A DNA stretch of 64,000 nucleotides from Fusobacterium naviforme (GTDB lineage Bacteria; Bacillota; Clostridia; Lachnospirales; Lachnospiraceae): positions 111,414 through 175,413 of the forward strand of contig PYGH01000004.1 of assembly GCA_003014445.1 (NCBI GenBank), given 5' to 3'. Numbering within the stretch: position 1 is the first letter of the stretch; every line of letters begins with the position of its first letter. Under the pieces are notes generated by a model that was not told the DNA's origin, did no database searches, and saw only the letters and a list, made by a program, of their open reading frames with translations. Shown here in pieces: positions 49,277 through 58,968 of the stretch. Position numbers and translations under genes: made by a program.

Positions 49277-49474
49277 TTATCGGACGCGGTTCTCAAAAAT
49301 ATCGTCGTTCTGGTAGTTCAACGCTTTTTTGATTCGGAGGGCCAGCCGCAGAGACGGAGCTTTTTCCCCGGTCTCAACTTGCGAATAGTGGCTCCGGCTG
49401 ATTCCCAGCGCTTCACTAAATGACTGCTGTGTGAATCCGTAGACCTCGCGTAGCTTCTGCAACTTTACTCTCAT
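49277..49474 (-). CDS. Cro-like regulator
   Basis: 65 residues, almost entirely a helix-turn-helix (YGFTQQSFSEALGISRSHYS-Q-V-E-T-G-E). First gene of the rightward-to-left early operon from the promoter at 49640-49668 and divergent from the repressor. Expected to shut down the repressor promoter during lytic growth. Confidence 0.85.
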   Translation of the reverse strand: MRVKLQKLREVYGFTQQSFSEALGISRSHYSQVETGEKAPSLRLALRIKKALNYQNDDIFENRVR

Positions 49475-49639
49475 TTCCTGCTCCTTTCTGTAGTATTTCC
49501 GGGGTGAGGTTGCAATTCGTGCTCGCCATCTCCTGCTCGTCGCCGTTCCCGGTCGCCTGACCGCTGCTGGCCGCTCGGTGCAATGCCGCTTTCCTGTTTT
49601 TCCTCACCCCGTCGTCCCGTTTCGATTGACTGTAGCTTG

Positions 49640-49668
49640 ATTATAGTTCCTATTTGGGGCAACGTCAA
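49640..49668 (-). promoter_or_regulatory. Early lytic promoter (PR-like), operator in spacer
   Basis: Minus strand TTGACG (49663-49668), 17-bp spacer, TATAAT (49640-49645). The spacer contains GTTCC-TATTT-GGGGC (49646-49660). It drives the Cro-like gene after a leader of about 160 bases in which no convincing gene is seen. Confidence 0.88.
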
Positions 49669-49696
49669 CACATTTTCAGGAATTATTTTTTATATT

Positions 49697-49731
49697 GCCG
49701 GTTTTTGGGGCTATTTGTTCCTATTTGGGGC
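49697..49731. promoter_or_regulatory. Two further operators between repressor and Cro genes
   Basis: GCCGG-TTTTT-GGGGC (49697-49711) and GTTCC-TATTT-GGGGC (49717-49731), centred 20 bp apart. The second overlaps the -35 region of the repressor promoter and is identical to the dyad at 49646-49660. Three sites in all, as in lambda-type switches. Confidence 0.75.
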
Positions 49732-49746
49732 AATTTGTTGTATAAT
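49718..49746 (+). promoter_or_regulatory. Repressor promoter
   Basis: TATAAT at 49741-49746, 17 bp after a weak TTCCTA that lies inside an operator. A poor -35 box beside an operator fits a repressor that controls its own synthesis. Confidence 0.65.
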
Positions 49747-49768
49747 AATATTTTGGAGGTGAATGTCT

Positions 49769-50368
49769 ATGTCTACTTTTTCCGCCCGGTTAATATCCCT
49801 GCGCAAAGAGCGTGAGCTTTCTCAGGAGGCTCTCGGCAAAATAATCCAGAAAAAGCGCTCCACCGTCTCTGGCTACGAATCTGAGGGTAAGGAGCCTGAT
49901 ATTGAAACGCTCTGCCTGCTGGCAAAGTATTTCGGCGTGTCCACTGACTACCTTTTGGGTTATTCGGATAAGCGTCTCAATGTCGATACGGTTTTCTTCT
50001 CCGATTCCGTCCGTTTCCAAAAGCACTACGAGGCTCTTTCTCCTGAGCTGCGTCCCGTTGTTGCCAAGTGCTTCGACGCGTACTATCGTCTGCTCAATCG
50101 CGACGTACAGCTCTCCCGGCCTGAGCGCCTGCTGGTGTACCAAGAGCTTTTCGGTGAGCTTTCCCGGCTCCGTGCTGAAATCTCCCGTGCTATTGAGTTG
50201 TCCGGCGGTTCTATTTCTGAACCCGTTGCTCTTTCCGAGCTTATGGCTCTCCAATCTGAGCTTAAAAATTCCGTCTCTGCTCTGCTTGATAAACTCATGC
50301 AGGCGGATATAGAGGTCGCTTTTAACGTAAGTACCTCCGGGAAAGGGGAGGCCGTAAGTGCCGGGTAA
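49769..50368 (+). CDS. CI-like phage repressor
   Basis: 199 residues. N-terminal XRE helix-turn-helix (ARLISLRKERELSQEALGKI-I-Q-K-K-R-S-T-V-S-G-Y-E) and YFGVSTDYLLGYSD at its end; the C-terminal half is helical and lacks the Ser/Lys peptidase residues of LexA-type repressors, so induction would not be by RecA-stimulated self-cleavage. Start at 49769 (9 bases from GGAGG) rather than 49763 (3 bases). It should bind the GYYCC-N5-GGGGC dyads. Confidence 0.85.
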   Translation: MSTFSARLISLRKERELSQEALGKIIQKKRSTVSGYESEGKEPDIETLCLLAKYFGVSTDYLLGYSDKRLNVDTVFFSDSVRFQKHYEALSPELRPVVAKCFDAYYRLLNRDVQLSRPERLLVYQELFGELSRLRAEISRAIELSGGSISEPVALSELMALQSELKNSVSALLDKLMQADIEVAFNVSTSGKGEAVSAG

Positions 50369-50476
50369 TCCGGCGAGAGGGAAATATCATCTACGTGGAT
50401 TTTCGTCCGCGTTAATCCCTGTTGCCGTCGCTGCGCTCCTCTTTCCGGGGAGCGTATTATTTTGGAGGTGATTCTT

Positions 50477-52060
50477 ATGTCCTACTGCCTTTATCTCCGT
50501 AAGTCCCGTTCCGATATGGAGGCGGAGTCTCACGGCGAGGGCGAAACGCTGGCCCGGCACGAAAAGCTCCTGCTTGAGCTGGCCCGGCGTGGTAATTATA
50601 ACGTAACCCAAATTTATCGTGAGGTTGTCTCCGGCGAAACGCTGGTCGCCCGCCCTGTTATGCAGCAGCTCCTCTCTGAGGTCGAGCAAGGTCTCTGGGA
50701 GGGTGTGCTCGTCGTTGAGGTGGAGCGTCTTGCCCGTGGTGATACCATTGACCAAGGTATCGTCGCTCAGGCTTTCAAATACTCCGATACCAAAATTGTA
50801 ACCCCTACCAAGGTGTATGACCCAAATAACGAGTTCGACGAGGAATATTTTGAGTTCGGGCTTTTTATGTCCCGGCGCGAATACAAAACCATCAACCGCC
50901 GTCTGCAGCGTGGCCGCCTCGCTGCTTCCAAAGAGGGTAAGCACGTCGGCGGTTCTAAGCCCTACGGCTACGTCCGTAAAAAAATCGAAAATGATAAGGG
51001 CTGGACGCTCGCAATCGACGAGGAGCAGGCCGACATTGTCCGGCTCATTTTCCGCCTTTATACCACCCCTGAGGAATCTGAGGACGGTTCTCTCCGCCAT
51101 ATCGGAATCCACGATATTGCCCGGCGGCTTGACGCTCTCGGAATCCCTGCTCCCGGCGGCGGTAACGAGTGGTCTGTCTCCACCATTCACAATATGCTGC
51201 TTAATCCTGTTTATATTGGCAAAATCCGCTGGCAGCACAAAAAGAGTAAAAAGGTTGTCGAGGGCGGCTCCGTCTCCGTAAAGCGCTATATTTCTCCTCC
51301 GGGTGAGGAGCTTGTATTCGACGGACTTCACCCTCCTATCGTCTCTGAGGAGCTTTTTAACAAGGCCGCCGAAATAATGACCGCCAATCCTCCGGCAGTT
51401 CGTGGCGAGCAATCTCTCGTCAATCCTCTGGCCGGGCTTCTCCGCTGCGGAAGGTGTGGCCGTAATATGGCTTACCGTTCCAGCCCTAATTATCCGTCCG
51501 TGCGCTGCCTCTCCCGGCATTGCCATGTCCCCGGTTCTAATTTGTTGCTGGTAGAGGCCCGTGTTCTCGAAGCTCTCTCCGGCTGGCTCTCCTCCTATCG
51601 CCTCGAATGGTCGTCTGAGCCGTCGCCCTCCGACGCCTCTCGTATCGAACAGGCTGAAAAAGCTCTCCGGCGGTCTGAATCCGAAGTAAAGCGCCTCCGC
51701 GATATGCTGTCCCGTACTCACGAGCTGCTTGAGCAAGGCGTGTACGATACTGACACTTTTCTTGAGCGCTCCCGGCTCCTCTCTGAGCAAATCTCCGCCG
51801 CCGAGGCTACTGTCTCCCGGTGTTCTTCTGAGCTGGCCTCTGAGCGGCGCAGGGAGGAGAACAAGCGGAATATAGTACCAAAGGTCGAGCGGCTTCTTGA
51901 GGTCTATTCCTCTCTGCCGTCCGCTCAGGCTAAAAACGATATGCTAAAAGAGGTGCTTGAAAAGGTCGAATATTTCCGCGAAAAACGTGCCGTAAAGGGC
52001 GGACACATGGACGAGTTTGAAATCGTTCTCTATCCCAAGCTGCCTCCGGCTGAAAATTAA
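50477..52060 (+). CDS. Large serine integrase
   Basis: 527 residues. Catalytic Ser10 in YLRKSRSD; resolvase domain to about 150 (EVERLARGD), recombinase domain (YGYVRKKIENDKGW, YIGKIRW), a zinc ribbon (LLRCGRCGRNMAYR ... CLSRHC) and a C-terminal coiled coil (about 395-480). It catalyses site-specific integration between attP and the flavodoxin-gene attB. Start has GGAGG 8 bases upstream. It lies next to attR, as expected. Confidence 0.95.
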   Translation: MSYCLYLRKSRSDMEAESHGEGETLARHEKLLLELARRGNYNVTQIYREVVSGETLVARPVMQQLLSEVEQGLWEGVLVVEVERLARGDTIDQGIVAQAFKYSDTKIVTPTKVYDPNNEFDEEYFEFGLFMSRREYKTINRRLQRGRLAASKEGKHVGGSKPYGYVRKKIENDKGWTLAIDEEQADIVRLIFRLYTTPEESEDGSLRHIGIHDIARRLDALGIPAPGGGNEWSVSTIHNMLLNPVYIGKIRWQHKKSKKVVEGGSVSVKRYISPPGEELVFDGLHPPIVSEELFNKAAEIMTANPPAVRGEQSLVNPLAGLLRCGRCGRNMAYRSSPNYPSVRCLSRHCHVPGSNLLLVEARVLEALSGWLSSYRLEWSSEPSPSDASRIEQAEKALRRSESEVKRLRDMLSRTHELLEQGVYDTDTFLERSRLLSEQISAAEATVSRCSSELASERRREENKRNIVPKVERLLEVYSSLPSAQAKNDMLKEVLEKVEYFREKRAVKGGHMDEFEIVLYPKLPPAEN

Positions 52061-52065
52061 AAAGC

Positions 52066-52098
52066 CGCTCCGGGTTCTCCGGGGCGGTTATTTTATTG
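52066..52098 (+). terminator. Terminator of the integrase gene
   Basis: Stem CCGCTCCGG (52066-52074), loop GTTCT, CCGGGGCGG (52080-52088), then TTATTTTATT. Adjacent to the attachment site. Confidence 0.88.
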
Positions 52099-52099
52099 G

Positions 52100-52135
52100 C
52101 GTCCTGTTCTGCTCTATCAGATCGGAAAGCCGACA
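52100..52135. other. Prophage-host junction (attR)
   Basis: The flavodoxin frame reads normally through Y-V-G-F-P-I and then meets TGA-TAG, where intact homologues continue with W-W-Y. GC style and GATC content change at the same place. The exact crossover dinucleotide cannot be fixed without attL or an empty site. Confidence 0.75.
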
Positions 52136-52380
52136 TAAATCGTATCATACTCTTCCATATTGGCGACTCTGCATGCCGCCGCGATGGCCGGCCGTGAGCT
52201 CTTGTCCCTCATCTCTACGCTGCTGCGACTCTGAAGGTTCTTCCAGTCAAGATCTGCAGCCGTATAGGCTGTCTCCGGAATGATCTCCAGAAAATCTCCG
52301 TCGCAGAGCGCTGCGATCCGCTCTGCCAGTTTCTTTGTCACGCCGCTCGCACTGAATACTGCCACCAATTTCCTGTTCAT
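52117..52380 (-). pseudogene. Flavodoxin, N-terminal part interrupted by the prophage
   Basis: 87 residues starting MNRKLVAVFSASGVTKKLAE. The S-A-S-G-V-T-K loop is the FMN phosphate-binding site of a flavodoxin_4-like protein; IIPETAYTAADLDWKNLQSR also fits the family. It ends at TIYVGFPI, just where intact proteins continue W-W-Y-V. About 70 C-terminal residues, including the second FMN loop, must lie beyond the other prophage end. The product is probably inactive in the lysogen. Confidence 0.82.
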
Positions 52381-52515
52381 CACAACTGCCGCCTCCATCA
52401 ATTTTCAATCTATTACAGCGACGCAGGAGAGCCTGAGCTCTCCTGCGCTGTGCACCGCAATTCACTGTATCACTTTTCTGTGTATCTCAGTTCCTGCTAC
52501 GAGACCGCGCTCTGT

Positions 52516-55500
52516 TCACTGCTCCTTCCGCTTTCCACCAAGGAGTGCCCATGCGCCCGCCATCAGGGCAAGTACCGCAAGCAGCTCTCCGAGAAGTGCG
52601 GCTCTCTCTCCGGTCTTCGGCAGGCTGCCGCTGCGCCCCATGTCAGGAGCTGCGAGAACTGTGGGCTCAGGAGTTACCGGAACCGGATTCAGTCCCGGAC
52701 CTGCCGGAACAGTGCTTCCGCCATTGTGACGATGTCCGCCGCTGCTTGAGCTGCCGCCGCCCGAGCTGCTGCCGCCTGAGTTGTTCGGCTTATCCGGGGT
52801 ATCTGTCTTCGTTCCGGTATTGGTGATCTCAAAGCTCAGTCCCTTCTTCGTCTCAATCGGATCGGAAACCTTGCTCTCATAGCCCGCCGGAACCTTGATC
52901 TCCTCGACAGTCCAGACAATCTCATCCTCAATACCAAAGATCTTCTTAAAGAAGTCCTTGATGCCCTCAACAATATCGTTCACGATATCGCCGTCCAGCA
53001 GCTTGCCGTTCTCATCCACCAGTGCATCGCTCGGGGTAAGCCCCTTGAGATGCTGTGCGTTTGCCTTCGAGGCCGCATTGGACTTCGTGCCGAGGATCAA
53101 TGCCTCCGCCTGCTTCCGCGCGTCAGATTTCGATGCGTCGGACATGGTGGCAAAGAGCTTGTTGCCTGTGATGACCTTGTACCAGCCGTCCTGCTTTGTG
53201 AGCTCGTACTCATGCACAAGCTCCTCGATGACCTCGCCGTCCGCGGAGCCTATGTGCGGCACAAGCTTCACCTTTACGGAAGCCGGGCGCTTTTTCTCAT
53301 CGTCCTTCTGCCAGTTCTTCTTGATAATGATGCTCTGCTCTGCGTTCTCTCTGTAGTTCACGATCAGCGCAGTGACAGCACCATTTCCGGTGATGCTGCC
53401 CGTCGTGCCGAGACCCGCATAGTCCTCGACATAGCCACGCGGCATATTGGTATTGGAGGTGAGCTCCTCCACATAGTAGCCCGTGCCATCCGGGATGCCG
53501 GCAATGCTGATGATATCATTCGCCGGAATGCTGAGGTCTGTGTAATATCTATAGTAGTTCTCGCCGTTCTGCTTCGGGTAGTTTCCTGCATCTGTCCACG
53601 GAAGTGTATTAAACTGTGAAGCAATCAGCGGCTCCTGACCCGCTTCCCCTGCCGGAAGCGCATCAAGCCACACGCGCACCGGGAAGCGGTCTGCATTGTT
53701 CTGCTCCTCGCCGTCCTTTCCGACGACAACCTTCTTGATGTTCAGGATGCCTGTGGTGTCACGAACTGCTACCGTCAGCCATATCCACTTCTTCTCATCG
53801 TCAGACTTATCTCTGAGAATCCAGTCGGTTCCGTCTTCCTTGAGATGCTTAGAATTGATGCCGTCTGCCTGCACGCCGCGCCAGCTGAAGCGGAAGGGAA
53901 TCACGTTGTTGCCAAACTTCGCAGTGGAGGACATGGAACCGTCCAGTGTGGCCCTCACTGTCAGCTGTCCAGCTGCCTCCGGAGCTTCTTTGACCTTCAC
54001 GCCCTTTATATTGAGAGTGAGAATATCTGCAGTCGCTTTCTTGATGCGACGAGCGAGCTCCGCGTAGGTCGTGATGCCCTGCGCATCCTTCAGCTTCATG
54101 TCGATATGAAGCTTATTACCGTTAACGGTCGGTGCGCCGTCAATCTCAAAGCTCTCCTCGCTGCCGCTGCCTGTCTTCAGCTCATAGGCAGCACTGTCCG
54201 TCGGGAAGATGAGCCCCGGATCGATGGTTACATCGACGTGGAAGCTGCACTCCGTATCAGAGAGGCTGATCTCCTGCTGAACGTCCGGGGACAGTTTGTG
54301 ATACTGTTCTTCAATCTCCCCCATCTGCTTCTTGATGCTGCTTACATCCACAATCGCCTGATAATTCAGAAGGTCACCGCGGTTCACGGGGTAAACAGCC
54401 TTGTGCTCCGTATCAAACCCTGTATCGCCGTCTCGCTGCACGAGGATATCTGTCGGCAGGTCCTGCGTAGGAGCCTCCTGAACCTTCAGGGTCTCAACAG
54501 TCAGCTGAATGGTTCCGTTCGGATTGTTATCCCTCAGTTCAAAGTCGGTTCCGTCGTTCTTCGTGGGCTCATCACGCTTGTCAGGAATTGTTGTATCCTG
54601 CTTAGCAGCCCAGTCAAAGCTGAATTTATGCTCCTTTACATTTATGCTTTCGCGTGCGCCGTTTGCATCGCCGACATCCACTGCCTCCAACTCGATGTAC
54701 GCAGTCGATTTCATAAAGCCTTCCACTGTTCCGACGGTCTTCAGCTTTGTCTCCTCCGGAACATCTTCCTTCACCTTCACACCCTCAACGGTGAGTGTCA
54801 GAATCTTCTTCGTATCCTGCTGAATGGCCTTGGAGAGCGCCGCGTAGCTTTTCTTTGCAGCATCAACCAGTTCTATCGTGAGTGTGACTGTGCGTGTTGC
54901 CGGATTTACCGCTACAGTGTTGAGCTTAAAAGCAGAGCTTCCTGCAAAAGAATATTTCGTATCATCTGTGGGGAATTCAAGCCCCTCGTCGTACCGAATC
55001 GCAACTGTGAACTTACTCTCGGTATCTTTCAGCTTAATGGAGTTCAGGAAGGCAGTCAGCTCCTCGTCCTTTTTGCCGTTGGCCTTGAGCTTCTCGACAT
55101 CCTTCATCTGCTCCTGAATGCCGCTGACATTGAGTGTCGCCTTGTAGTTCAGCTCATCGCCTGCCTTCACCGGGAAGACCGCGTCATGCTCTGTATCGAA
55201 GTCCTCGCTGCCACGCTTTGCCACAAGGATATCGCCAAGAATCTCTGCATTTGGCACCTCGGGAATCGGCGCTCCGTCCACCAGAAGGGTGAGAGAAATC
55301 TGATCCGGATTGTTTGGATTCTCAGCGTCCACTCCGCCCGCTTTCTGCGTCGCACCCCAGGGGATATTGAAATGAATCCTTTCATCCCCTAACTTCGCAA
55401 TTGCATCCATGGAGCCTTTCACCGTTCCAATGACTCGGGGCTTGCTGCCCTGCGCCGCGGTGGACTTGACCTGCACGCCCTTGATATTCAGCTGAAGCTC

Positions 55501-56745
55501 ATCCAGCGTATTCTCATGAATAGCCTGATAGAGCTCTGCGTAATTATGGATCTTATCACCCTCAAACTCCATGGTCAAAGTGACCTTATTTCCAGAAATA
55601 ACCGGAGCTTTTCTTATAAACTTCGCGGTAGCCACGTCATCTTTCTGACTGCTGAGCGTATAAGCCGCTGCATCAGACGGAAAAGTCAGTTCGTCCGGAA
55701 TTGTGAGTTCCGTTATGAAAGTGCTCTTCAGATTGCTGATTGCAATCTGCGATTTCGCAGCTTCCTTCTCCTCGGAAGACATATTCGAAAGCTGAGATTT
55801 CTCAATGCCTTCCATCTGGTCCTTGATGGGCTTTACATTGAGCGAAGCAATGTAATCCAGCTTCTCGCCCGGTCTGACAGAAACCGCCTGATCACTCTCT
55901 GTCTTAGGTTCTTCACCGGCTTTCTGCACCAAAAGATCGCCTTCAAGGTTCTGCTGCGGAAGCGAAAACTCCTGAGGTGGAACCGCATGAATCGGATTTG
56001 CCGTGTAAAGGGGAAGAGTCATGGTATCGGTGGTAATGGACATGACTTCTGTGGAAAAGAAGCCTTTGTAATACCAAAAATGAGCTTCTCCGCTTCCAGT
56101 AATACCTTCTAAAACGTCAGCATACTTATCGTCTTTTTTAGCTGTTCCAGAATAGGGTACAGTAAGTGCAACTATATGCGTTCCAGCAGCATCTTTTGCT
56201 TCTTTCTTATAAGTAGCAAAAAACCCTTTATAATCTTGCCATGAAAGATAGAAAGTAAACGAAACCTCACTTCTATCCTGATTTACTACTATAATAGGAT
56301 CATAAGTTATGCTACCTGTATCTTCAGGTTTATTATTTCCTACTAATGAGGAAGTTGACACAAAACTTATCTTACTATCATCTGCTATTTGAGCTCCATT
56401 TGCAAATTTCATAGTGTAAGTAAACCTGGGAGCCGTTTTCTTTTCAGAGTACATAACCCTAGGTCCAGCAAGTGCTTCCTTAGTCAAATATGCCTCATAA
56501 GCTTTCCGAAAGGCATTTATCACATCAATTTTTGCAATGACTACCCCCTGATAGTCAGTATCCTTCCCTACTGTTGTAGCATCATCCTCAACGGAATCCA
56601 CCTTAGGCTCATCCGTCGAAAAATACTGCTGCATATCAATCTTTGCCTCAGCTTGGGCTTTTGCCCATGCCGTCAGTCCGTTCACCGGCACCGCCGTCAG
56701 GAGCATCATCAGCGACATGATGAATGCCATTAATTTTCGTTTCAC
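52516..56745 (-). CDS. LPxTG-anchored surface protein with three tandem repeats and Cna-B-like domains
   Basis: 1409 residues, GTG start with AGGAGG 7 bases upstream. Signal peptide (MKRKLMAFIMSLMMLLTAVP, to about 34). Three related domains of about 240 residues begin near 268, 504 and 765 (GDLLVQKAGEEP, GDILVAKRGSED, TDILVQRDGDTG). Two Cna-B-like isopeptide domains follow (about 1040 and 1150; IIIKKNWQKDDEKKRPASVK, VEEIKVPAGYESK), then a Gly/Ser and Pro stalk and LPKTG with a membrane anchor and basic tail. A sortase would link it to the wall. Probable adhesin or pilus-like stalk. The coding segment around 56.1-56.5 kb is much richer in A+T than the rest. Confidence 0.85.
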   Translation of the reverse strand: MKRKLMAFIMSLMMLLTAVPVNGLTAWAKAQAEAKIDMQQYFSTDEPKVDSVEDDATTVGKDTDYQGVVIAKIDVINAFRKAYEAYLTKEALAGPRVMYSEKKTAPRFTYTMKFANGAQIADDSKISFVSTSSLVGNNKPEDTGSITYDPIIVVNQDRSEVSFTFYLSWQDYKGFFATYKKEAKDAAGTHIVALTVPYSGTAKKDDKYADVLEGITGSGEAHFWYYKGFFSTEVMSITTDTMTLPLYTANPIHAVPPQEFSLPQQNLEGDLLVQKAGEEPKTESDQAVSVRPGEKLDYIASLNVKPIKDQMEGIEKSQLSNMSSEEKEAAKSQIAISNLKSTFITELTIPDELTFPSDAAAYTLSSQKDDVATAKFIRKAPVISGNKVTLTMEFEGDKIHNYAELYQAIHENTLDELQLNIKGVQVKSTAAQGSKPRVIGTVKGSMDAIAKLGDERIHFNIPWGATQKAGGVDAENPNNPDQISLTLLVDGAPIPEVPNAEILGDILVAKRGSEDFDTEHDAVFPVKAGDELNYKATLNVSGIQEQMKDVEKLKANGKKDEELTAFLNSIKLKDTESKFTVAIRYDEGLEFPTDDTKYSFAGSSAFKLNTVAVNPATRTVTLTIELVDAAKKSYAALSKAIQQDTKKILTLTVEGVKVKEDVPEETKLKTVGTVEGFMKSTAYIELEAVDVGDANGARESINVKEHKFSFDWAAKQDTTIPDKRDEPTKNDGTDFELRDNNPNGTIQLTVETLKVQEAPTQDLPTDILVQRDGDTGFDTEHKAVYPVNRGDLLNYQAIVDVSSIKKQMGEIEEQYHKLSPDVQQEISLSDTECSFHVDVTIDPGLIFPTDSAAYELKTGSGSEESFEIDGAPTVNGNKLHIDMKLKDAQGITTYAELARRIKKATADILTLNIKGVKVKEAPEAAGQLTVRATLDGSMSSTAKFGNNVIPFRFSWRGVQADGINSKHLKEDGTDWILRDKSDDEKKWIWLTVAVRDTTGILNIKKVVVGKDGEEQNNADRFPVRVWLDALPAGEAGQEPLIASQFNTLPWTDAGNYPKQNGENYYRYYTDLSIPANDIISIAGIPDGTGYYVEELTSNTNMPRGYVEDYAGLGTTGSITGNGAVTALIVNYRENAEQSIIIKKNWQKDDEKKRPASVKVKLVPHIGSADGEVIEELVHEYELTKQDGWYKVITGNKLFATMSDASKSDARKQAEALILGTKSNAASKANAQHLKGLTPSDALVDENGKLLDGDIVNDIVEGIKDFFKKIFGIEDEIVWTVEEIKVPAGYESKVSDPIETKKGLSFEITNTGTKTDTPDKPNNSGGSSSGGGSSSSGGHRHNGGSTVPAGPGLNPVPVTPEPTVLAAPDMGRSGSLPKTGERAALLGELLAVLALMAGAWALLGGKRKEQ

Positions 56746-56790
56746 TCTATCCCCTCCTATAACAAGAGTTATTTATATATAGTTGATTTA

Positions 56791-56819
56791 ATCATACTCT
56801 AAACATATGTTGCTTGCAA
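56791..56819 (-). promoter_or_regulatory. Promoter of the surface protein gene
   Basis: Minus strand TTGCAA (56814-56819), 17-bp spacer, TATGAT (56791-56796), about 45 bases before the GTG start. Confidence 0.65.
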
Positions 56820-56892
56820 TCCTTCATCCCGCTTTTCTTAAGATTTTCAAAATATTTTCTCCGATCCGCAGACTCCCACAGATGCAGAAAGA

Positions 56893-56910
56893 GCCGGGTT
56901 CACACCCGGC
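56893..56910 (-). terminator. Probable terminator after tsf
   Basis: Stem GCCGGGT/ACCCGGC (56893-56899, 56904-56910) and a short T-rich run on the minus strand, about 20 bases past the tsf stop. Confidence 0.65.
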
Positions 56911-56931
56911 CCTCTCCTGCTTCTGTAACAT

Positions 56932-57867
56932 TTACTTCATCTGTTTTGCAACTTCCTCAGCGAAGTTCTCGGACTTGTGCTCAAGGCCCTCTCCGGTCTC
57001 GTAGCGAACAAAGCCCCTGACTGTGATCTTCGCATTGTTCGCCTTTGCGACAGAGGCAGCGTACTGTGCAACGGTCTGCTTGCTGTCCTCCGCCTTCACA
57101 TAGGCCTGATCCAGAAGGCAGATCTCCTTCAGCTCCTTCGCAAGGCGGCCCTGAACTGCGCCCTGAATCACCTTCTCCGGCTTTCCGGCCATCTTCGGAT
57201 CGTTTGCGATCTGGGAGGCGAGGATCTCTCTCTCCTTCTCGAGATAAGCCTGATCCACCTCAGCGTCACTGGTGTAGAGCGGCTTCAGCGCTGCAACCTG
57301 CATCGCGATGTTCTTTGCCATCTCATGAACCGCATCGTTCACAACATCGGACTCAATGTCCACAAGAACGCCGATCTTCCCGCCGGCATGGATATAGGAC
57401 TCAATGAAGCCATTCTCCTCGTGCATCTGCCGGAAGCGGCGGATGTTCATGTTCTCTCCGATGATGGAGATCATGCTGGAGAGCTGCTCCTTCACGGTGA
57501 GGGCGGTATCGCCCGCCCAGGGCTCTGCAAAGAAAGCCTCGAGATCTGCCGCGCCGGTGGTGAGTGCCTGCTTTGCGACCTCTGCGACATAGCCGCGGAA
57601 CTTCTCGTTCTTTGCGACAAAATCGGTCTCTGCATTGACCTCAACGACAACCGCGTCGTGTCCGCACTCGGAGACAAGCGCCTCTACCATGCCCTCAGCC
57701 GCGATTCTTCCGGCCTTCTTCTGTGCGCCGGCCAGTCCCTTCTCGCGAAGGAAGTCGATCGCCTTCTCCATATCTCCCTCGGTCGCCGCAAGAGCCTTCT
57801 TGCAGTCCATCATTCCGGCGCCGGTTGCCTCTCTGAGTTCCTTTACCATTGCTGCTGTTACTGCCAT
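56932..57867 (-). CDS. tsf: Elongation factor Ts
   Basis: 311 residues. VKELREATGAGMMDCKKALA is the N-terminal UBA-type signature and VVEVNAETDFVAKNEKF the second EF-Ts signature. It exchanges GDP for GTP on EF-Tu. Follows rpsB in the usual order, with a 100-base gap that contains a small stem (GCGGG/CCCGC). Confidence 0.97.
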   Translation of the reverse strand: MAVTAAMVKELREATGAGMMDCKKALAATEGDMEKAIDFLREKGLAGAQKKAGRIAAEGMVEALVSECGHDAVVVEVNAETDFVAKNEKFRGYVAEVAKQALTTGAADLEAFFAEPWAGDTALTVKEQLSSMISIIGENMNIRRFRQMHEENGFIESYIHAGGKIGVLVDIESDVVNDAVHEMAKNIAMQVAALKPLYTSDAEVDQAYLEKEREILASQIANDPKMAGKPEKVIQGAVQGRLAKELKEICLLDQAYVKAEDSKQTVAQYAASVAKANNAKITVRGFVRYETGEGLEHKSENFAEEVAKQMK

Positions 57868-57967
57868 TTTGTTTTCTCCTTATCGCTTGCTTAAACTGTA
57901 AGATGCGGGCGGAACTTCTTCCTCCCGCACCTGTAGTATCCACAGTGATTTATATTTTTTCAGGCTC

Positions 57968-58735
<768 letters not shown>

Positions 58736-58861
58736 TTTACTATACCTCCTGAGGTTTTTTCATCCGTCCGTTTCCTCTCACGGCACGACTGCCGGGTAAG
58801 CAGCACCTGCGCCTCGATCCGCGAACGTGTCTTTTGGCTCTTCGGAGCCTGCAACTTTGTA
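58736..58861 (-). ncRNA. Possible S2-type leader of rpsB
   Basis: About 125 bases between the promoter and rpsB with several short complementary stretches (for example GGCTC near GAGCC). Leaders of rpsB are autoregulated by S2 in many bacteria; the fold has not been tested here. Confidence 0.4.
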
Positions 58862-58890
58862 AATATATCATAAAATCATCACGGCAACAA
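58862..58890 (-). promoter_or_regulatory. Promoter of rpsB-tsf
   Basis: Minus strand TTGTTG (58885-58890), 17-bp spacer, TATATT (58862-58867). Confidence 0.65.
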
Positions 58891-58968
58891 GCCTGAAAGC
58901 CGAAAGTTTCCGGCTCTTTTTTGGCATGATCCGCATCAGCAGAGAGCTGCTGACGAAAACACCGATGC

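Noticed and set aside
49416..49671. Two overlapping minus-strand frames between the Cro-like gene and the early promoter
   Set aside because: No proper ribosome site, odd Arg-rich composition and overlap with the Cro-like gene; treated as untranslated leader.
50387..51790. 467-codon minus-strand frame opposite the integrase
   Set aside because: The plus-strand serine integrase has all domains and a good ribosome site; the opposite frame is its shadow.
1..52060. Template repeat for the DGR
   Set aside because: I looked for further copies of GCGGAGCGGAAGCC and of the RGG-W end and saw only the two variable regions; none in this window.
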